A DNA stretch of 64,000 bases from Paragemmobacter ruber. GTDB taxonomy: Bacteria; Pseudomonadota; Alphaproteobacteria; Rhodobacterales; Rhodobacteraceae. The position numbers and the translations under genes are program-made. Positions 44,602 through 53,588 of the stretch are shown here, piece after piece (the stretch's first letter is position 1; every line of letters starts with the position of its first letter). Location of the stretch: NCBI RefSeq assembly GCF_009908315.1, contig NZ_JAAATW010000001.1:1632263-1696262 (forward strand). Reading direction: 5' to 3'. Under the pieces are notes generated by a model. The model was not told where the DNA came from. It did not search any database and saw only the letters and a program-made list of their open reading frames with translations.

Positions 44602-45705
44602 TTATTCGGCAACGTTCGCGCCGACGGTCGCATCCCAGCCCGCCGTCACGGCCGCCTTGTTGGCGTCCTGCTCGGCCACGGTCGGGAAGACGGCGGTCTC
44701 ATAGGCCTCTGCCGGGGGCATGGCGTCCAGCATTTCCTGCGGAACCTTGCCCGCCGCCACCAACTCGCCAAAGCGCGCGGTGGTGCAGCCGCCCTTGATA
44801 TAGCCCAGCTGCCCCTCGTCCGAGAAGATGTGCTCCATCCACAGCTTCGCGGCATTGGGCTGCGGTGCATAGGCGCTGATCGCCTGCACATAGAGACCGG
44901 CCACCGTCGATTTCGGGATCACGATCTCCACCGGCGGGTTGCCCGCCAGTTCGCGCGCCCAGGACTGGCCGTTGAAATCCCACGCGATGACGATGGGCGT
45001 GGTGCCCTGCGCCAGCGTGCCCGCCTTGCCGATGACCGGCACGAAATTGCCCGCGTCATTCAGCTGCTTGAAGAACTCAAGCCCCGCCTGACCCGACGCT
45101 TCGCCAGCCGCCGCCCCGGTGGACAGACCCGCCGCCAGCACCGCAAGGATCGCCTGGTTCGACGCGCGCGGATCGCCCGCCAGCGCCACCATGCCCGCAT
45201 ATTCCGGCTTCAGCAGATCGGCCCAGTCCTGCGGCGGGTTCGGCACCAGATCGGTGTTCACCACAAAGCCCATCACGCCGTAATAGGCGCCCGCCCAATG
45301 GCCATCGGCATCCTTGATTTCGGCCGGGATCGAATCCCAGGTCGAAACCTTGTAGGGCGACAGCAGCCCCTCGGCCTGGGCCGACGGACCGAAGGCCAGA
45401 CCCACGTCCAGAACGTCGGGCGCCTGCGGGCCCTTGTTGTCCTTGTTGGCCTTCACGGCCTCGATCTCGTCCGCCGAACCCGCATCGGGGTTCAACTCGT
45501 TGACGGTGATCTCGGGATACTTCGCCTTGAACGACGCGATGATGTCGCCATAGCCGCACCAGCTGTGGGGCAGGGCGATGGTCGTCAGCATGCCCTCTTC
45601 CTTGGCGGCAGCCACGATCTCATCCATCGACTGCGCCTGTGCGACGGGCGCGGCCAGCATCCCGGCGATGCTTGCCGATGCAAACAACGTGTTACGAATC
45701 TTCAT
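44602..45705 (-). CDS. periplasmic substrate-binding protein of PotD/FbpA type
   Basis: 367 residues from ATG 45705. Signal peptide MKIRNTLFASASIAGMLAAPVAQAQ. The fold is a family 1/6 binding protein (LDVGLAFGPSAQAEGLL, YYGVMGFVVNTDLV, AWDFNGQSWARE). The ligand is not clear: polyamine, iron and aminophosphonate binders all share this shape. The sequence lacks the paired Tyr signature I would expect for a ferric binder, but that is a weak argument. Confidence 0.88.
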   Translation of the reverse strand: MKIRNTLFASASIAGMLAAPVAQAQSMDEIVAAAKEEGMLTTIALPHSWCGYGDIIASFKAKYPEITVNELNPDAGSADEIEAVKANKDNKGPQAPDVLDVGLAFGPSAQAEGLLSPYKVSTWDSIPAEIKDADGHWAGAYYGVMGFVVNTDLVPNPPQDWADLLKPEYAGMVALAGDPRASNQAILAVLAAGLSTGAAAGEASGQAGLEFFKQLNDAGNFVPVIGKAGTLAQGTTPIVIAWDFNGQSWARELAGNPPVEIVIPKSTVAGLYVQAISAYAPQPNAAKLWMEHIFSDEGQLGYIKGGCTTARFGELVAAGKVPQEMLDAMPPAEAYETAVFPTVAEQDANKAAVTAGWDATVGANVAE

Positions 45706-45944
45706 GTGAACGTCTCCCCGTTCGTGATTTCCGTCCCGATCCGGCTGCCCGCCCTCCAGCAGGTCATCTTCTCCAGCCACCAGCACGTCACGGCTCTACG
45801 CCGTTAGGGCAGGTTAGCGGCGGCACAGCCGACTCGGCAACGGTCCTCGCACAGCAATGTAACATTTTTTTCGCTTTTTCCGCGCCTGAAACAAAATCGA
45901 CAGCTGCCGCGCGAAAAGGAAAGTTTCAAAGCGCCCCGTAGCAC

Positions 45945-46334
45945 CTAATCGGCCTTGATCGGCACCGGGCGGCCTTCGTCATCCAGCGCGACAAAGGTGA
46001 AATTCGCCTCGGTCACCTTCTCGCTCACGGCGCTCTGACGCGGCCTGCGCCAGGCATCGACGTGGATCGTCATCGACGTGCGCCCCTGCCGCACCAGCGT
46101 GGCGTATAGCGATACCTCATCCCCCACCTTCACCGGGCGGTGAAAGATCATCGCATCCACCGCCACGGTGGCGCTGCGCCCGCCGGATGTTTTCGTGGCG
46201 ATGCTGCCAGCGGCAAGGTCCATCTGGCTCATCAGCCAGCCGCCGAAAATGTCGCCCGACGGGTTGGTATCGGCGGGCATGGCGATGGTGCGGATGGTCG
46301 GGCTCATCTGCGGTGGCTGGTCTTCGCGGCCCAT
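45945..46334 (-). CDS. acyl-CoA thioesterase (YciA-like hotdog)
   Basis: 129 residues from ATG 46334; the frame is open to 46415. TNPSGDIFGGWLMSQMDLAAG contains the catalytic Asp and the GG turn of the hotdog thioesterase YciA, and VGDEVSLYATLVRQGRTSMTI follows. It hydrolyses acyl-CoAs in the cytoplasm. Single gene. Confidence 0.9.
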   Translation of the reverse strand: MGREDQPPQMSPTIRTIAMPADTNPSGDIFGGWLMSQMDLAAGSIATKTSGGRSATVAVDAMIFHRPVKVGDEVSLYATLVRQGRTSMTIHVDAWRRPRQSAVSEKVTEANFTFVALDDEGRPVPIKAD

Positions 46335-46697
46335 GGCGCTGGCTCCCCTCTGCGTCGGCAGGGATAGGGATGCGAATTCGCCCCGCCCTTGGCAAGGCAG
46401 AAACCCGCCCCCCAAAACCGTGCCGCCGCCGCCCCTGCACCGCCTTCCCGCGCGGGCGACTCATGCCATGGTTAATTCAACCCTTTCCGTTCCGTTGCGG
46501 CACCGCGCGTATGCACGCCCGTCTGCACCCGTTCCTGCACCCGTTCCGGCACAGGCGCCGTCAGCCAAACCGTTGGAAAACTGCAAGATAAACACGGCGC
46601 GCGCAGGCTTGCGCCGGGTGCATGGCGACCATGCATATCTGCCCCTTACGCCCGCCCGCCCACAGGCCTAAGTGAGGCGCGTAACAGGAGACATGCG
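46335..46697. other. 363-bp intergenic region with repeats
   Basis: Between the thioesterase start and the 55-aa gene. It holds copy B of the 12-nt repeat element (46468-46552) and otherwise no convincing gene. Short frames here are arginine/proline-rich shadows. Confidence 0.6.
46468..46552 (-). promoter_or_regulatory. 12-nt tandem repeats plus TTAACCAT element, copy B
   Basis: TGCACGCCCGTC, TGCACCCGTTCC and TGCACCCGTTCC follow one another at 46512-46547 and end with GGCAC. TTAACCAT (minus strand) is at 46468-46475. Same order and strand as copy A at 9182-9262, though the gap between the two parts is 36 rather than 23 bases. Confidence 0.5.
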
Positions 46698-46865
46698 ATG
46701 TCGAACCCCATTCCCCACGCCCGCCCGGCCCGGGCCCACGCCGCCGCGCTGGCCGCGCTTGAACAGATGTTCGGTTATTACGCCTATGCGTGGCAACCCT
46801 TCGCCCCCGCCCGATCCCCGGACGCAGACAGGGCCATGGACACGGCCTTCGACAAGGCCGCCTGA
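46698..46865 (+). CDS. 55-residue hypothetical protein
   Basis: ATG 46698 has CAGGAGA eight bases upstream. The product begins MSNPIPHARPARAHAAALAA and has an aromatic centre (EQMFGYYAYAWQPF). No signal peptide or membrane segment. It ends six bases before the converging Panacea-like gene. The good ribosome site and non-random composition support a real gene. Function unknown. Confidence 0.6.
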   Translation: MSNPIPHARPARAHAAALAALEQMFGYYAYAWQPFAPARSPDADRAMDTAFDKAA

Positions 46866-46871
46866 CCGCCC

Positions 46872-47390
46872 TCAGCGGGCGCGGAAGGCCACCACGTTGC
46901 CGCCCTCAAAGCGTTGTTTTTGCGCGATCATCTGGCTCTTGCGCAGCTTCTGGCCGGCATCCATGTGATCCAGCAGCATCAGCCGGAAGGTCGCTTCCAT
47001 CAGCTGCGGCGGGATTGTCGCGCCTTCGCCCCCGGTCAGCTGTGCCAGCCGCCACGCGCCATCCTCGCGGTCCACCTGCCGCCGCACGGCGGCGCGGTCG
47101 GCCACGCCATAGGTGATGCAGAAACTGTCGAGGAACTCCTCATCCTCCGCCGTCAGATCGGGCTCGGGCAGCATTTCTTCCATCGGCAACAAACCCTTGA
47201 CCGAATAGGTCAACGGCGCCGCCTTGTGCGCGCCGATGGAGTCCGAAAACAGAACCCCCCGCCCCCCAGCCAGATGCCACCCCTGCGCCAGATACATCAA
47301 CCGCTGCAGATCAAAGAAGCCAAACCCTTCCCACGCATGGTGAAAATGGTGGGAAAGATAGATCGCCACATCCTGCGCCCGGCTCGTCAT
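46872..47390 (-). CDS. Panacea/DUF4065-like domain protein
   Basis: 172 residues from ATG 47390. FDLQRLMYLAQGWHLAGGRGVLFSDSIGAHKAAPL resembles the Panacea (SocA-like) domain, which serves as antitoxin chaperone in some toxin-antitoxin pairs. The C-terminal half (EFLDSFCITYGV, AWRLAQLTGGEGATI) also fits. No partner toxin is adjacent. Similarity is judged by eye and is moderate. Confidence 0.5.
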   Translation of the reverse strand: MTSRAQDVAIYLSHHFHHAWEGFGFFDLQRLMYLAQGWHLAGGRGVLFSDSIGAHKAAPLTYSVKGLLPMEEMLPEPDLTAEDEEFLDSFCITYGVADRAAVRRQVDREDGAWRLAQLTGGEGATIPPQLMEATFRLMLLDHMDAGQKLRKSQMIAQKQRFEGGNVVAFRAR

Positions 47391-47532
47391 CTGCGTGTCT
47401 CCTCGTCTCTGCATCCATCACGCGCGCCCCTGCCATCCGGCAAAGCGCCATTCCCCGCCCCGAAATCCCGGGGCAGCGACCTTGTGTTCTTCTGCTGCTT
47501 ATGCGCCCCGAAAGCGCCGCGCCCCCTTGCCC

Positions 47533-48195
47533 TCAGGCGGTGAAGCGCTCCCGTCCGTCGCCCACCCCGTTCATGCGCTGCACCTCCAGCACGACCTCCA
47601 ACCGGTTGCGCGCGTTGAATTTTTGCATGATCTGGGTCATGTAATGCTTCACCGTCTTGTCCGAGAGGTTCAGCTTGTTCGCGATCTCCTTGTTGGACGA
47701 TCCGTTCAGCAACTCCCGCACCACCTGATCCTCGCGCGAGTTCAGGCCGACCGACGCCCGCACCGCCTTGCGCTGCTCGGCGGCGCGCATCTCGCGGATG
47801 ATCCGTGTCGCCATGGACGAAGAGATGAACTCCTTGCCCGCGGCCACTTCCTCGATGGCATAGTGAATATCCGTTCCGGAACTGCCCTTCAGCACGATGC
47901 CATGCGCACCCGCGGACAAGGCCTGCATGCACTCCTCGGTGCTGTTCGACGCGGTGAAGATCAGGATTTTCACCGCCGGTTTCTCGGCCCGGATCTGGCG
48001 GATCATGCCCAGCACATCGCCCGGCAGCGTCAGCTCCGTGATCAGCATGTCGCAGCGCCCGTCCAGCACATGCCGCAGCGCGGCATCGGCAGTCGCGCCG
48101 GTCGCCTGAATGGTGTAATTCGCCTGCCCACGCAGGATATCGGCCAGCCCTGCCAGCACGATCGGATGGTCATCCACAAGTACAAGGTTCAGCAT
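47533..48195 (-). CDS. LuxR-type response regulator with Glu at the phosphorylation site
   Basis: 220 residues. The receiver domain (1-120) has the acidic pair D8-D9, T81 and K103, but the phospho-acceptor position is E54 (ITELTLP) instead of Asp. The C-terminal LuxR helix-turn-helix (about 150-210) is intact: LNSREDQVVRELLNGSSNKEIANKLNLSDKTVKHYMTQIMQKF. Glu often mimics phospho-Asp, so the protein may be always active or answer to something else. Single gene with a 411-bp upstream gap. Confidence 0.88.
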   Translation of the reverse strand: MLNLVLVDDHPIVLAGLADILRGQANYTIQATGATADAALRHVLDGRCDMLITELTLPGDVLGMIRQIRAEKPAVKILIFTASNSTEECMQALSAGAHGIVLKGSSGTDIHYAIEEVAAGKEFISSSMATRIIREMRAAEQRKAVRASVGLNSREDQVVRELLNGSSNKEIANKLNLSDKTVKHYMTQIMQKFNARNRLEVVLEVQRMNGVGDGRERFTA

Positions 48196-48606
48196 CTCAG
48201 TTCCAATTCACAAGATCGGATCGGGCCCTGATGGGGGCCGGGCCAGTTGATCCAGCCGCTTCCTATCCCTTGGAATTAAGCTACCTTAATTGCTGCCCCG
48301 ATCTATCCGAAACTGTGCGTCATGCCGACTTTCGGACATGTTCCTGCCATCATTGATATGGGCTGCACTTATCAATTCCCGTTGCGCCGTCGGTCCGTTT
48401 CCCGCCCGTAAACAAAGCCCGAAATGGCGGATTTGGATTGCGGCGGAACTGCGGCAGAACGGGGGCGCATCTTCAGATGGAATACACGCAAAGATTGTAG
48501 AACCAATCCCGCATTCGCCAATGGATTACCCGCCCAGCGAAACTGATTCGCGGTTTGCGCCCGCCCGCCCGCCCGCCGCTGCGCCGTGGCGGGCTTGGCC
48601 CCGTGA
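48196..48606. other. 411-bp intergenic region
   Basis: It lies between the response regulator start and the end of the amine operon. GGAATTAAGCTACCTTAATTGC near 48271 has two TTAA sites, and 48559-48582 is a simple GCCC/CCCG repeat beside the TetR stop that could form the operon's end hairpin. No gene or RNA recognised. Confidence 0.5.
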
Positions 48607-49212
48607 TTAGCGGCCAGCTTCGCCGATGTGCGGCCGCAGAAAGGCCCAGCAGGCCGCCCGGGCATCCGCCTCGGTCAACAGCGCGGGTTCCACGCAGCGC
48701 TGCACCCCAAAGCCGTCGATCAGGCAGATGAAGGCCGCGGCGACCGTCTCGGCCTCGATCCGCCGCCCGTTCGCCGCCGCCGCCTCGTCCAGCGCGGCCA
48801 TGATCGTGGCGCGGTAATCGCCATACAGGTTGCGATGCGCTGCCCGCAGCACCGGGTTGTTCGCGATCTCGCCCCACAGGGTCAGCCAGATGTTCAGGAC
48901 ATCACGGTTGAACAGGTCGGGCGACACCAGCGCCTCCACCATCGCTTCGATGCGCGACAGGCCCGGTCGCGGCGCGTCGAACACCTCGATCCATTCGCGG
49001 TACATCCTCTGGTAGACCGCCACCAGCAGCCCGTCCATCGACCCGAAGTGATGCGTGATCAGCCCCCGCGACACCCCGGCCTCGGCGGCCACCTTGTCCA
49101 CGGTGAATTCCCGGATGCCGCCCCGCGCCATGCAGGTGCGGGCGGCGTCTTCCAGCAGCGCCCGCCGGTCGGCGGGCGACAGGCGGGCCTTTCTCTTGGT
49201 CGCGTCCGTCAC
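48607..49212 (-). CDS. BetI-like TetR family regulator
   Basis: 201 residues. The helix-turn-helix (about 15-60) is REFTVDKVAAEAGVSRGLITHHFGSMDGLLV, and the C-terminal domain with LLRPHIG and CLIDGFGVQRCVEP is of the BetI type, the regulator of choline/betaine genes. It is the last gene of the amine operon, 33 bases after the binding-protein stop, and may control the operon in response to its amine substrate. Confidence 0.88.
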   Translation of the reverse strand: MTDATKRKARLSPADRRALLEDAARTCMARGGIREFTVDKVAAEAGVSRGLITHHFGSMDGLLVAVYQRMYREWIEVFDAPRPGLSRIEAMVEALVSPDLFNRDVLNIWLTLWGEIANNPVLRAAHRNLYGDYRATIMAALDEAAAANGRRIEAETVAAAFICLIDGFGVQRCVEPALLTEADARAACWAFLRPHIGEAGR

Positions 49213-49245
49213 GCCTGTCGTTCCGCTCTGGGGCTTGCGCCCGGG

Positions 49246-50796
49246 TCATGCCTTGCGGAAGGCTACCGGGTCGGGGTGGCCATCGGCAAGGATCACCGGC
49301 ACAAGGTTCGCGTCATGGATCGCCAGATAGGGTTCAAAGCAGATGAAGATGAACCCGCCCGATTCCTCCATCAGGTCCTCCATCCGGTTGAACATGGCCC
49401 GCCGCTTGTCGGTGTCCTGCTCGGTCATGGACGCCTGATACAGGTCCTCATATTCCGCGCTGTCAAAGAAAGACCAGTTGTAGATCCCGATCTGATCGGG
49501 GCGGAACCACACCAGATTCTCCGTCGGGTCGATCCCGCCGGCAAAGTTCATCAGCACCAGTTCGACGGATTTGTAACCCTCGCCCGCCGTCTTGTCGCCC
49601 AAGGCCCAATAGGCGGCCTCTTCCGTCGGCTGGATGTTCACCGTGATGCCGGCCTCGGCCAGATTGGCCTGAATGATCTGCGCAATCGTCTGGCTTGTCC
49701 CGTCGGTCAGGGCGTAAAGGTTCACCTCCAACCCCTCTGCCCCCGCCTCGGCCAGCAATTCCTGCGCCCGGGCCACATCCCGCGCCGCAATCAGGTTCGA
49801 CGCCCGCGCATAGCCCGATGTCGGCGGCACCACACCCGTGGACCGCGCCACCAGCCCGTCATAGGCCCCGGCCAGCACCGCCTCGCCGTCATAGGCATAC
49901 TGGATCGCCTGCCGCACGCGGATATCCTTCAACGGCTCGGCATTCATGTTGATCGTCAGCCAGGCATAGCGGGTAGAGGCCGCCTCGATCAGCGCCGCCC
50001 CCTCCGGCATCGCGCCTTTCAGTTGCGACGCCGCCCCCACCGCCACGCGGGTAAAGTCGAAGGCATCCGCCTCATAGGCGAGTTGCGCCGCCTGATCGTC
50101 GGTGACGATGTAGAACTCCACCCGCCCAAAGGCGGGCTTCTCTCCCGTCCAGTCCGGGTTGGCGACCAGCGTCACCTTCTGGTTCTGCTCCCACGCTTCC
50201 ATCAGGTAAGGCCCGCATTGCGCCGGGATTTCGGTCGTATAGCTTCCCCCCGCCGCCTCTACCGCCTTCTGGCAGACGATATGCCCGCCATAATAGGGCA
50301 GGGCGATCACCATGAAGGGCGCGAAGGCCTCGGTCAGGTGGATGATTCCGTTGCGGTCGTCAATGACCTCCACCTCCTTCAGCTTCTCGAACTGATAGGC
50401 CCAGGCGCTGTCAGACCCCGCGATCCGCTCGAACGAAAACTTCACATCCGCCGCCGTCACCGGGCCGAAATCCCCCGTCCATGTCAGCCCCTCGCGCAGC
50501 GTGAAGGCCAGCCGCGTGCCATCCAGCCATTCGATCTTCTCCGCCGCCCAGGGCCGCACCGCATTCCCCTCGCGCATGTCGCCCAGGCGCACCAGCGTTA
50601 CATTGGTGCAGCGCGGGATGATGTCGTCCAGTTCGCCGATGATCCCGAACGGGTCCAGCACCTGAAAATCCGCACCCACCCGCAGGCGAAGCGTGTCGCC
50701 CTCCGCCGCCCAGCCAAAGCGCGGCATCGCCGCCGCCGCCGCCAGACCCATCCCTGCGGCCTTCAGGAAGCCGCGCCTATCGGTGTTCCACTGCAT
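49246..50796 (-). CDS. oligopeptide-type ABC substrate-binding protein
   Basis: 516 residues from ATG 50796, with a twin-arginine type signal (NTDRRGFLKAAGMGLAAAAA). Family 5 solute-binding fold: RLAFTLREGLTWTGDFGPVTAADVKFSFERI and the segment VRQAIQYAYDGEAVLAGA. Its start overlaps the end of the preceding ATPase gene by 20 bases. Family 5 proteins bind peptides, nickel and many amine or sugar conjugates. Ligand unknown; the operon points to a methylated amine or its conjugate. Confidence 0.9.
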   Translation of the reverse strand: MQWNTDRRGFLKAAGMGLAAAAAMPRFGWAAEGDTLRLRVGADFQVLDPFGIIGELDDIIPRCTNVTLVRLGDMREGNAVRPWAAEKIEWLDGTRLAFTLREGLTWTGDFGPVTAADVKFSFERIAGSDSAWAYQFEKLKEVEVIDDRNGIIHLTEAFAPFMVIALPYYGGHIVCQKAVEAAGGSYTTEIPAQCGPYLMEAWEQNQKVTLVANPDWTGEKPAFGRVEFYIVTDDQAAQLAYEADAFDFTRVAVGAASQLKGAMPEGAALIEAASTRYAWLTINMNAEPLKDIRVRQAIQYAYDGEAVLAGAYDGLVARSTGVVPPTSGYARASNLIAARDVARAQELLAEAGAEGLEVNLYALTDGTSQTIAQIIQANLAEAGITVNIQPTEEAAYWALGDKTAGEGYKSVELVLMNFAGGIDPTENLVWFRPDQIGIYNWSFFDSAEYEDLYQASMTEQDTDKRRAMFNRMEDLMEESGGFIFICFEPYLAIHDANLVPVILADGHPDPVAFRKA

Positions 50797-51769
50797 GTTG
50801 TTCTCCCTGTTGGTCTTTTCGTTGATCGGCAAAATGGCACCGCGCCTGCCGCCCTGCGCCCACCGGCGCAAGGTCCGGCGCCGTCACGCGGCAAACCTCG
50901 CGCGCCATCGGGCAGCGCGTATGGAACTCGCATCCCGACGGCCGCCGCAGGACCGACGGCACCTCGCCCCTTATGGCCAGATCCATTCGCCTTTGGCGCG
51001 GATCGGGCCTCGGCTCGGCGGCGATCAGGCTCGCGGTATAGGGATGGGCGGGCGCGGCAAAGACCTGCGCCGTCGGCCCCTTTTCCACCACCCGGCCGAG
51101 ATAGAGGACAACCACCCGGTCGGCCACATGCCGCACCAGCGCAAGGTTGTGGGTGATGATCAGATAGGCGAGCCCCATCTCCGCCCGCAGGTCCGCCATC
51201 AGGTTCAACACCTCGGCCTGCACCGAAACATCCAGCCCCGCCGTCGGCTCATCCGCGATCACCAGCCGGGGTTTCAGCGCCAGCGCCCGCGCCACCCCCA
51301 CCCGCCGCGCCTGCCCGCCCGACAGTTCATGCGGATAGCGTCGCGCCATGGCCGGCGGCAGCCCGACCTTGGCCAGCAACTCCCGCGCCATCCCCTCGGG
51401 GTCCGGCAAGGCCACGCCATGGATGCGGAACGGCTCTGTCACCAGATAGCCCACCGTCAGACGCGGCGACAAAGACGCGGTGGCATCCTGAAACATCATC
51501 GCCGCCGCCCGGCGCAGCCGCGCATGGCCCGCCGCCCCCTCCACCGCCTGCCCGTCCAGCGCGATGCTCCCGCCCGACACGGCCTGCAACCCCATCACCG
51601 CCCGCGCCAGCGTCGTCTTGCCCGATCCGCTCTCCCCCACCAGCGCCACGCTTTCCCCGCGCCCCACCGACAGGCTCACATCCATCAGGATCGGCAGGCG
51701 CGCCCGCGACAGGAACCCGCCCAGAGGCAAGGCCACCGACACCCGCGCCAGGTCCAGCACCGCGCTCAT
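50777..51769 (-). CDS. oligopeptide-type ABC ATP-binding protein (DppF-like)
   Basis: 330 residues from ATG 51769 (ATGA overlap with the preceding gene). Walker A GESGSGKTT, LSGGQARRVGVARAL, LVIADEPTAGLDVSVQ, and the C-terminal oligopeptide-family extension with the cysteine cluster CEFHTRCPMAREVC. One of the two ATPases of the importer. Confidence 0.92.
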   Translation of the reverse strand: MSAVLDLARVSVALPLGGFLSRARLPILMDVSLSVGRGESVALVGESGSGKTTLARAVMGLQAVSGGSIALDGQAVEGAAGHARLRRAAAMMFQDATASLSPRLTVGYLVTEPFRIHGVALPDPEGMARELLAKVGLPPAMARRYPHELSGGQARRVGVARALALKPRLVIADEPTAGLDVSVQAEVLNLMADLRAEMGLAYLIITHNLALVRHVADRVVVLYLGRVVEKGPTAQVFAAPAHPYTASLIAAEPRPDPRQRRMDLAIRGEVPSVLRRPSGCEFHTRCPMAREVCRVTAPDLAPVGAGRQARCHFADQRKDQQGEQHAVEHR

Positions 51770-52716
51770 GCCGCGCTCCTGTGGCACAGCACCGACCGCC
51801 CCGCCTCCTGATGCCGCGGCACGGGCGCCGCGCACCCCGCCTCGGCCATCCCGCAGCGCGCCGCAAAGGCACAGCCCGCAGGCAGCGCCATCAGGTCCGG
51901 AATGCGCCCCCCGATCGTCGGCAGATGCCCGCTTCCCGGCATCACCACCGCCGGATCGCAGGACAAAAGCGCCCGGGTATAGGGATGGCGCGGATCGCGG
52001 AACAGCGCATCCACCCCCGCCTCTTCCACCACCTCGCCCGCATACATCACCGCCACCCGGTCGCAGAGTTCGGCGATCACCCCCAGATGATGCGTCACCA
52101 CGACAATCGCCCCGTCAAAGCTTGACCGCAGGTCGCGCAGCAGATGGATGATCTGCGCCTCCATCGTCACGTCCAGCGCCGTCGTCGGCTCATCCGCGAT
52201 CAGAACATCGGGCCTCACCAGCAGCGCCGCCGCAATCGCCACCCGCTGCCGCATCCCCCCCGAAAGCTCATGCGGATAGCGCCGCAAACACCGCCCCGGA
52301 TCGGGTATCCCCACCCGCTCCAGCATCCCCGCAATCTCCGCCGCCCCCTTCACCCCGCCATGTGCGCCTGCGAAATCCGCCAGTTGCCGCCCGATGGTCA
52401 GCACCGGGTTGAAGGCCGTCATCGGGTCCTGGAACACCATCGCGATCCGCTGCCCCCGCAGCCGCCGCTTCTCTTCCCCCGACAGGCGCAGCATGTCCGT
52501 CCCGTTCAGCCGGATCGCCCCCGCCGCCACCTCTGCCCCCTGCGGCAAAAGCCCGATCATCGCCGCCGCCAGCGTGGACTTGCCGCAGCCGCTCTCTCCC
52601 ATGATCCCCAGCACCTCGCCCCGGCCTACCGCCAGCGTCACATCGCGCACCGCCTGCAACCGCCCCCCCAGCACGCGGTAACTGACCGACAGCCCCTCCA
52701 CCGACAACACGCTCAT
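51766..52716 (-). CDS. oligopeptide-type ABC ATP-binding protein (DppD-like)
   Basis: 316 residues. Walker [44 protein letters not shown] and a C-terminal cysteine cluster ([14 protein letters not shown]). Second ATPase; overlaps both neighbours by four bases. Confidence 0.92.
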   Translation of the reverse strand: MSVLSVEGLSVSYRVLGGRLQAVRDVTLAVGRGEVLGIMGESGCGKSTLAAAMIGLLPQGAEVAAGAIRLNGTDMLRLSGEEKRRLRGQRIAMVFQDPMTAFNPVLTIGRQLADFAGAHGGVKGAAEIAGMLERVGIPDPGRCLRRYPHELSGGMRQRVAIAAALLVRPDVLIADEPTTALDVTMEAQIIHLLRDLRSSFDGAIVVVTHHLGVIAELCDRVAVMYAGEVVEEAGVDALFRDPRHPYTRALLSCDPAVVMPGSGHLPTIGGRIPDLMALPAGCAFAARCGMAEAGCAAPVPRHQEAGRSVLCHRSAA

Positions 52717-53588
52717 CCCCAGCGCCTCCCGGCCCCGCGCGGGTCCAGCACATCGCGCAGGCCTTCACCCAGAAAGGTGAAACCCAGCGTCGCCAGAACC
52801 AGCGGCACCCCCGCCACCACCACCACATGCGGCGCCTGCCGCAGCGCGTTGTAGCCTTCCGAAAGGATGTTCCCCCAGGACGGCGACGGCGGCTTCACCC
52901 CAAGATTGAGGTAACTCAGCCCCGCCTCCAGCATGATCACCACCGGGATATCCATGCAGATCAGGATGACCAGCGGCCCCACCACATTGGGCAGCAGATG
53001 GCAAAAGATGATCCGCCCCGCGCCCGCCCCCATCGCCCGTTCCGCCAGAATGAAATCCGCCCCCGACAGGGCCAGCGTCTGGGTGCGGATCAGCCGCGCA
53101 TAGGCGGGGAATGACACCAGCACGATCACGATAATCAGCGTGGTTGTCCCCGGCCCCAGCACCGTGATCACCGCCAGCGCGAAAAAGATCATCGGCAGCG
53201 ACGACATGCTGTCAAAGATCAACACAAGGATGCTGTCCAACCAGCGCGGCCCATAGCCTGCGATCAACCCCAGCACCAACCCGATGGCCCCCGCGATGCC
53301 CACCGACGTTATCGCAATCCCCAAGGCGAGCCTTGCCCCCCAGATGATCCGCGACAACAGATCCCGTCCCAGATGATCCGTCCCCGCCCAATGCGCCGCC
53401 GAAGGCGGCTGGAACTTCGCCTTCACGTCCAGCGCGATGGGATCATAGGGCGCGATCCATGGCGCCAGCAGCGCCATCAGCAGGAACACCACCACCAGCA
53501 CCAACCCCGCCAATCCCATCGGATCGGCCAAGAGCGCCCGCCCGATCCCCCGCCGCCCCGGCACCGTTTCCTCAACCGCGAAGGACAT
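52713..53588 (-). CDS. oligopeptide-type ABC permease (DppC-like)
   Basis: 291 residues with the N-terminal extension, the HWAGTDHLGRDLLSRIIWGARLAL motif and the EAA region ILAERAMGAGAGRIIFCHLLPN, all typical of DppC/OppC. Overlaps the previous permease by 17 bases. Confidence 0.92.
   Translation of the reverse strand: MSFAVEETVPGRRGIGRALLADPMGLAGLVLVVVFLLMALLAPWIAPYDPIALDVKAKFQPPSAAHWAGTDHLGRDLLSRIIWGARLALGIAITSVGIAGAIGLVLGLIAGYGPRWLDSILVLIFDSMSSLPMIFFALAVITVLGPGTTTLIIVIVLVSFPAYARLIRTQTLALSGADFILAERAMGAGAGRIIFCHLLPNVVGPLVILICMDIPVVIMLEAGLSYLNLGVKPPSPSWGNILSEGYNALRQAPHVVVVAGVPLVLATLGFTFLGEGLRDVLDPRGAGRRWG

Noticed and set aside
48559..48582. Run of GCCC/CCCG repeats, considered as CRISPR-like or satellite
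   Set aside because: Simple low-complexity repeat without spacers, next to an operon end.
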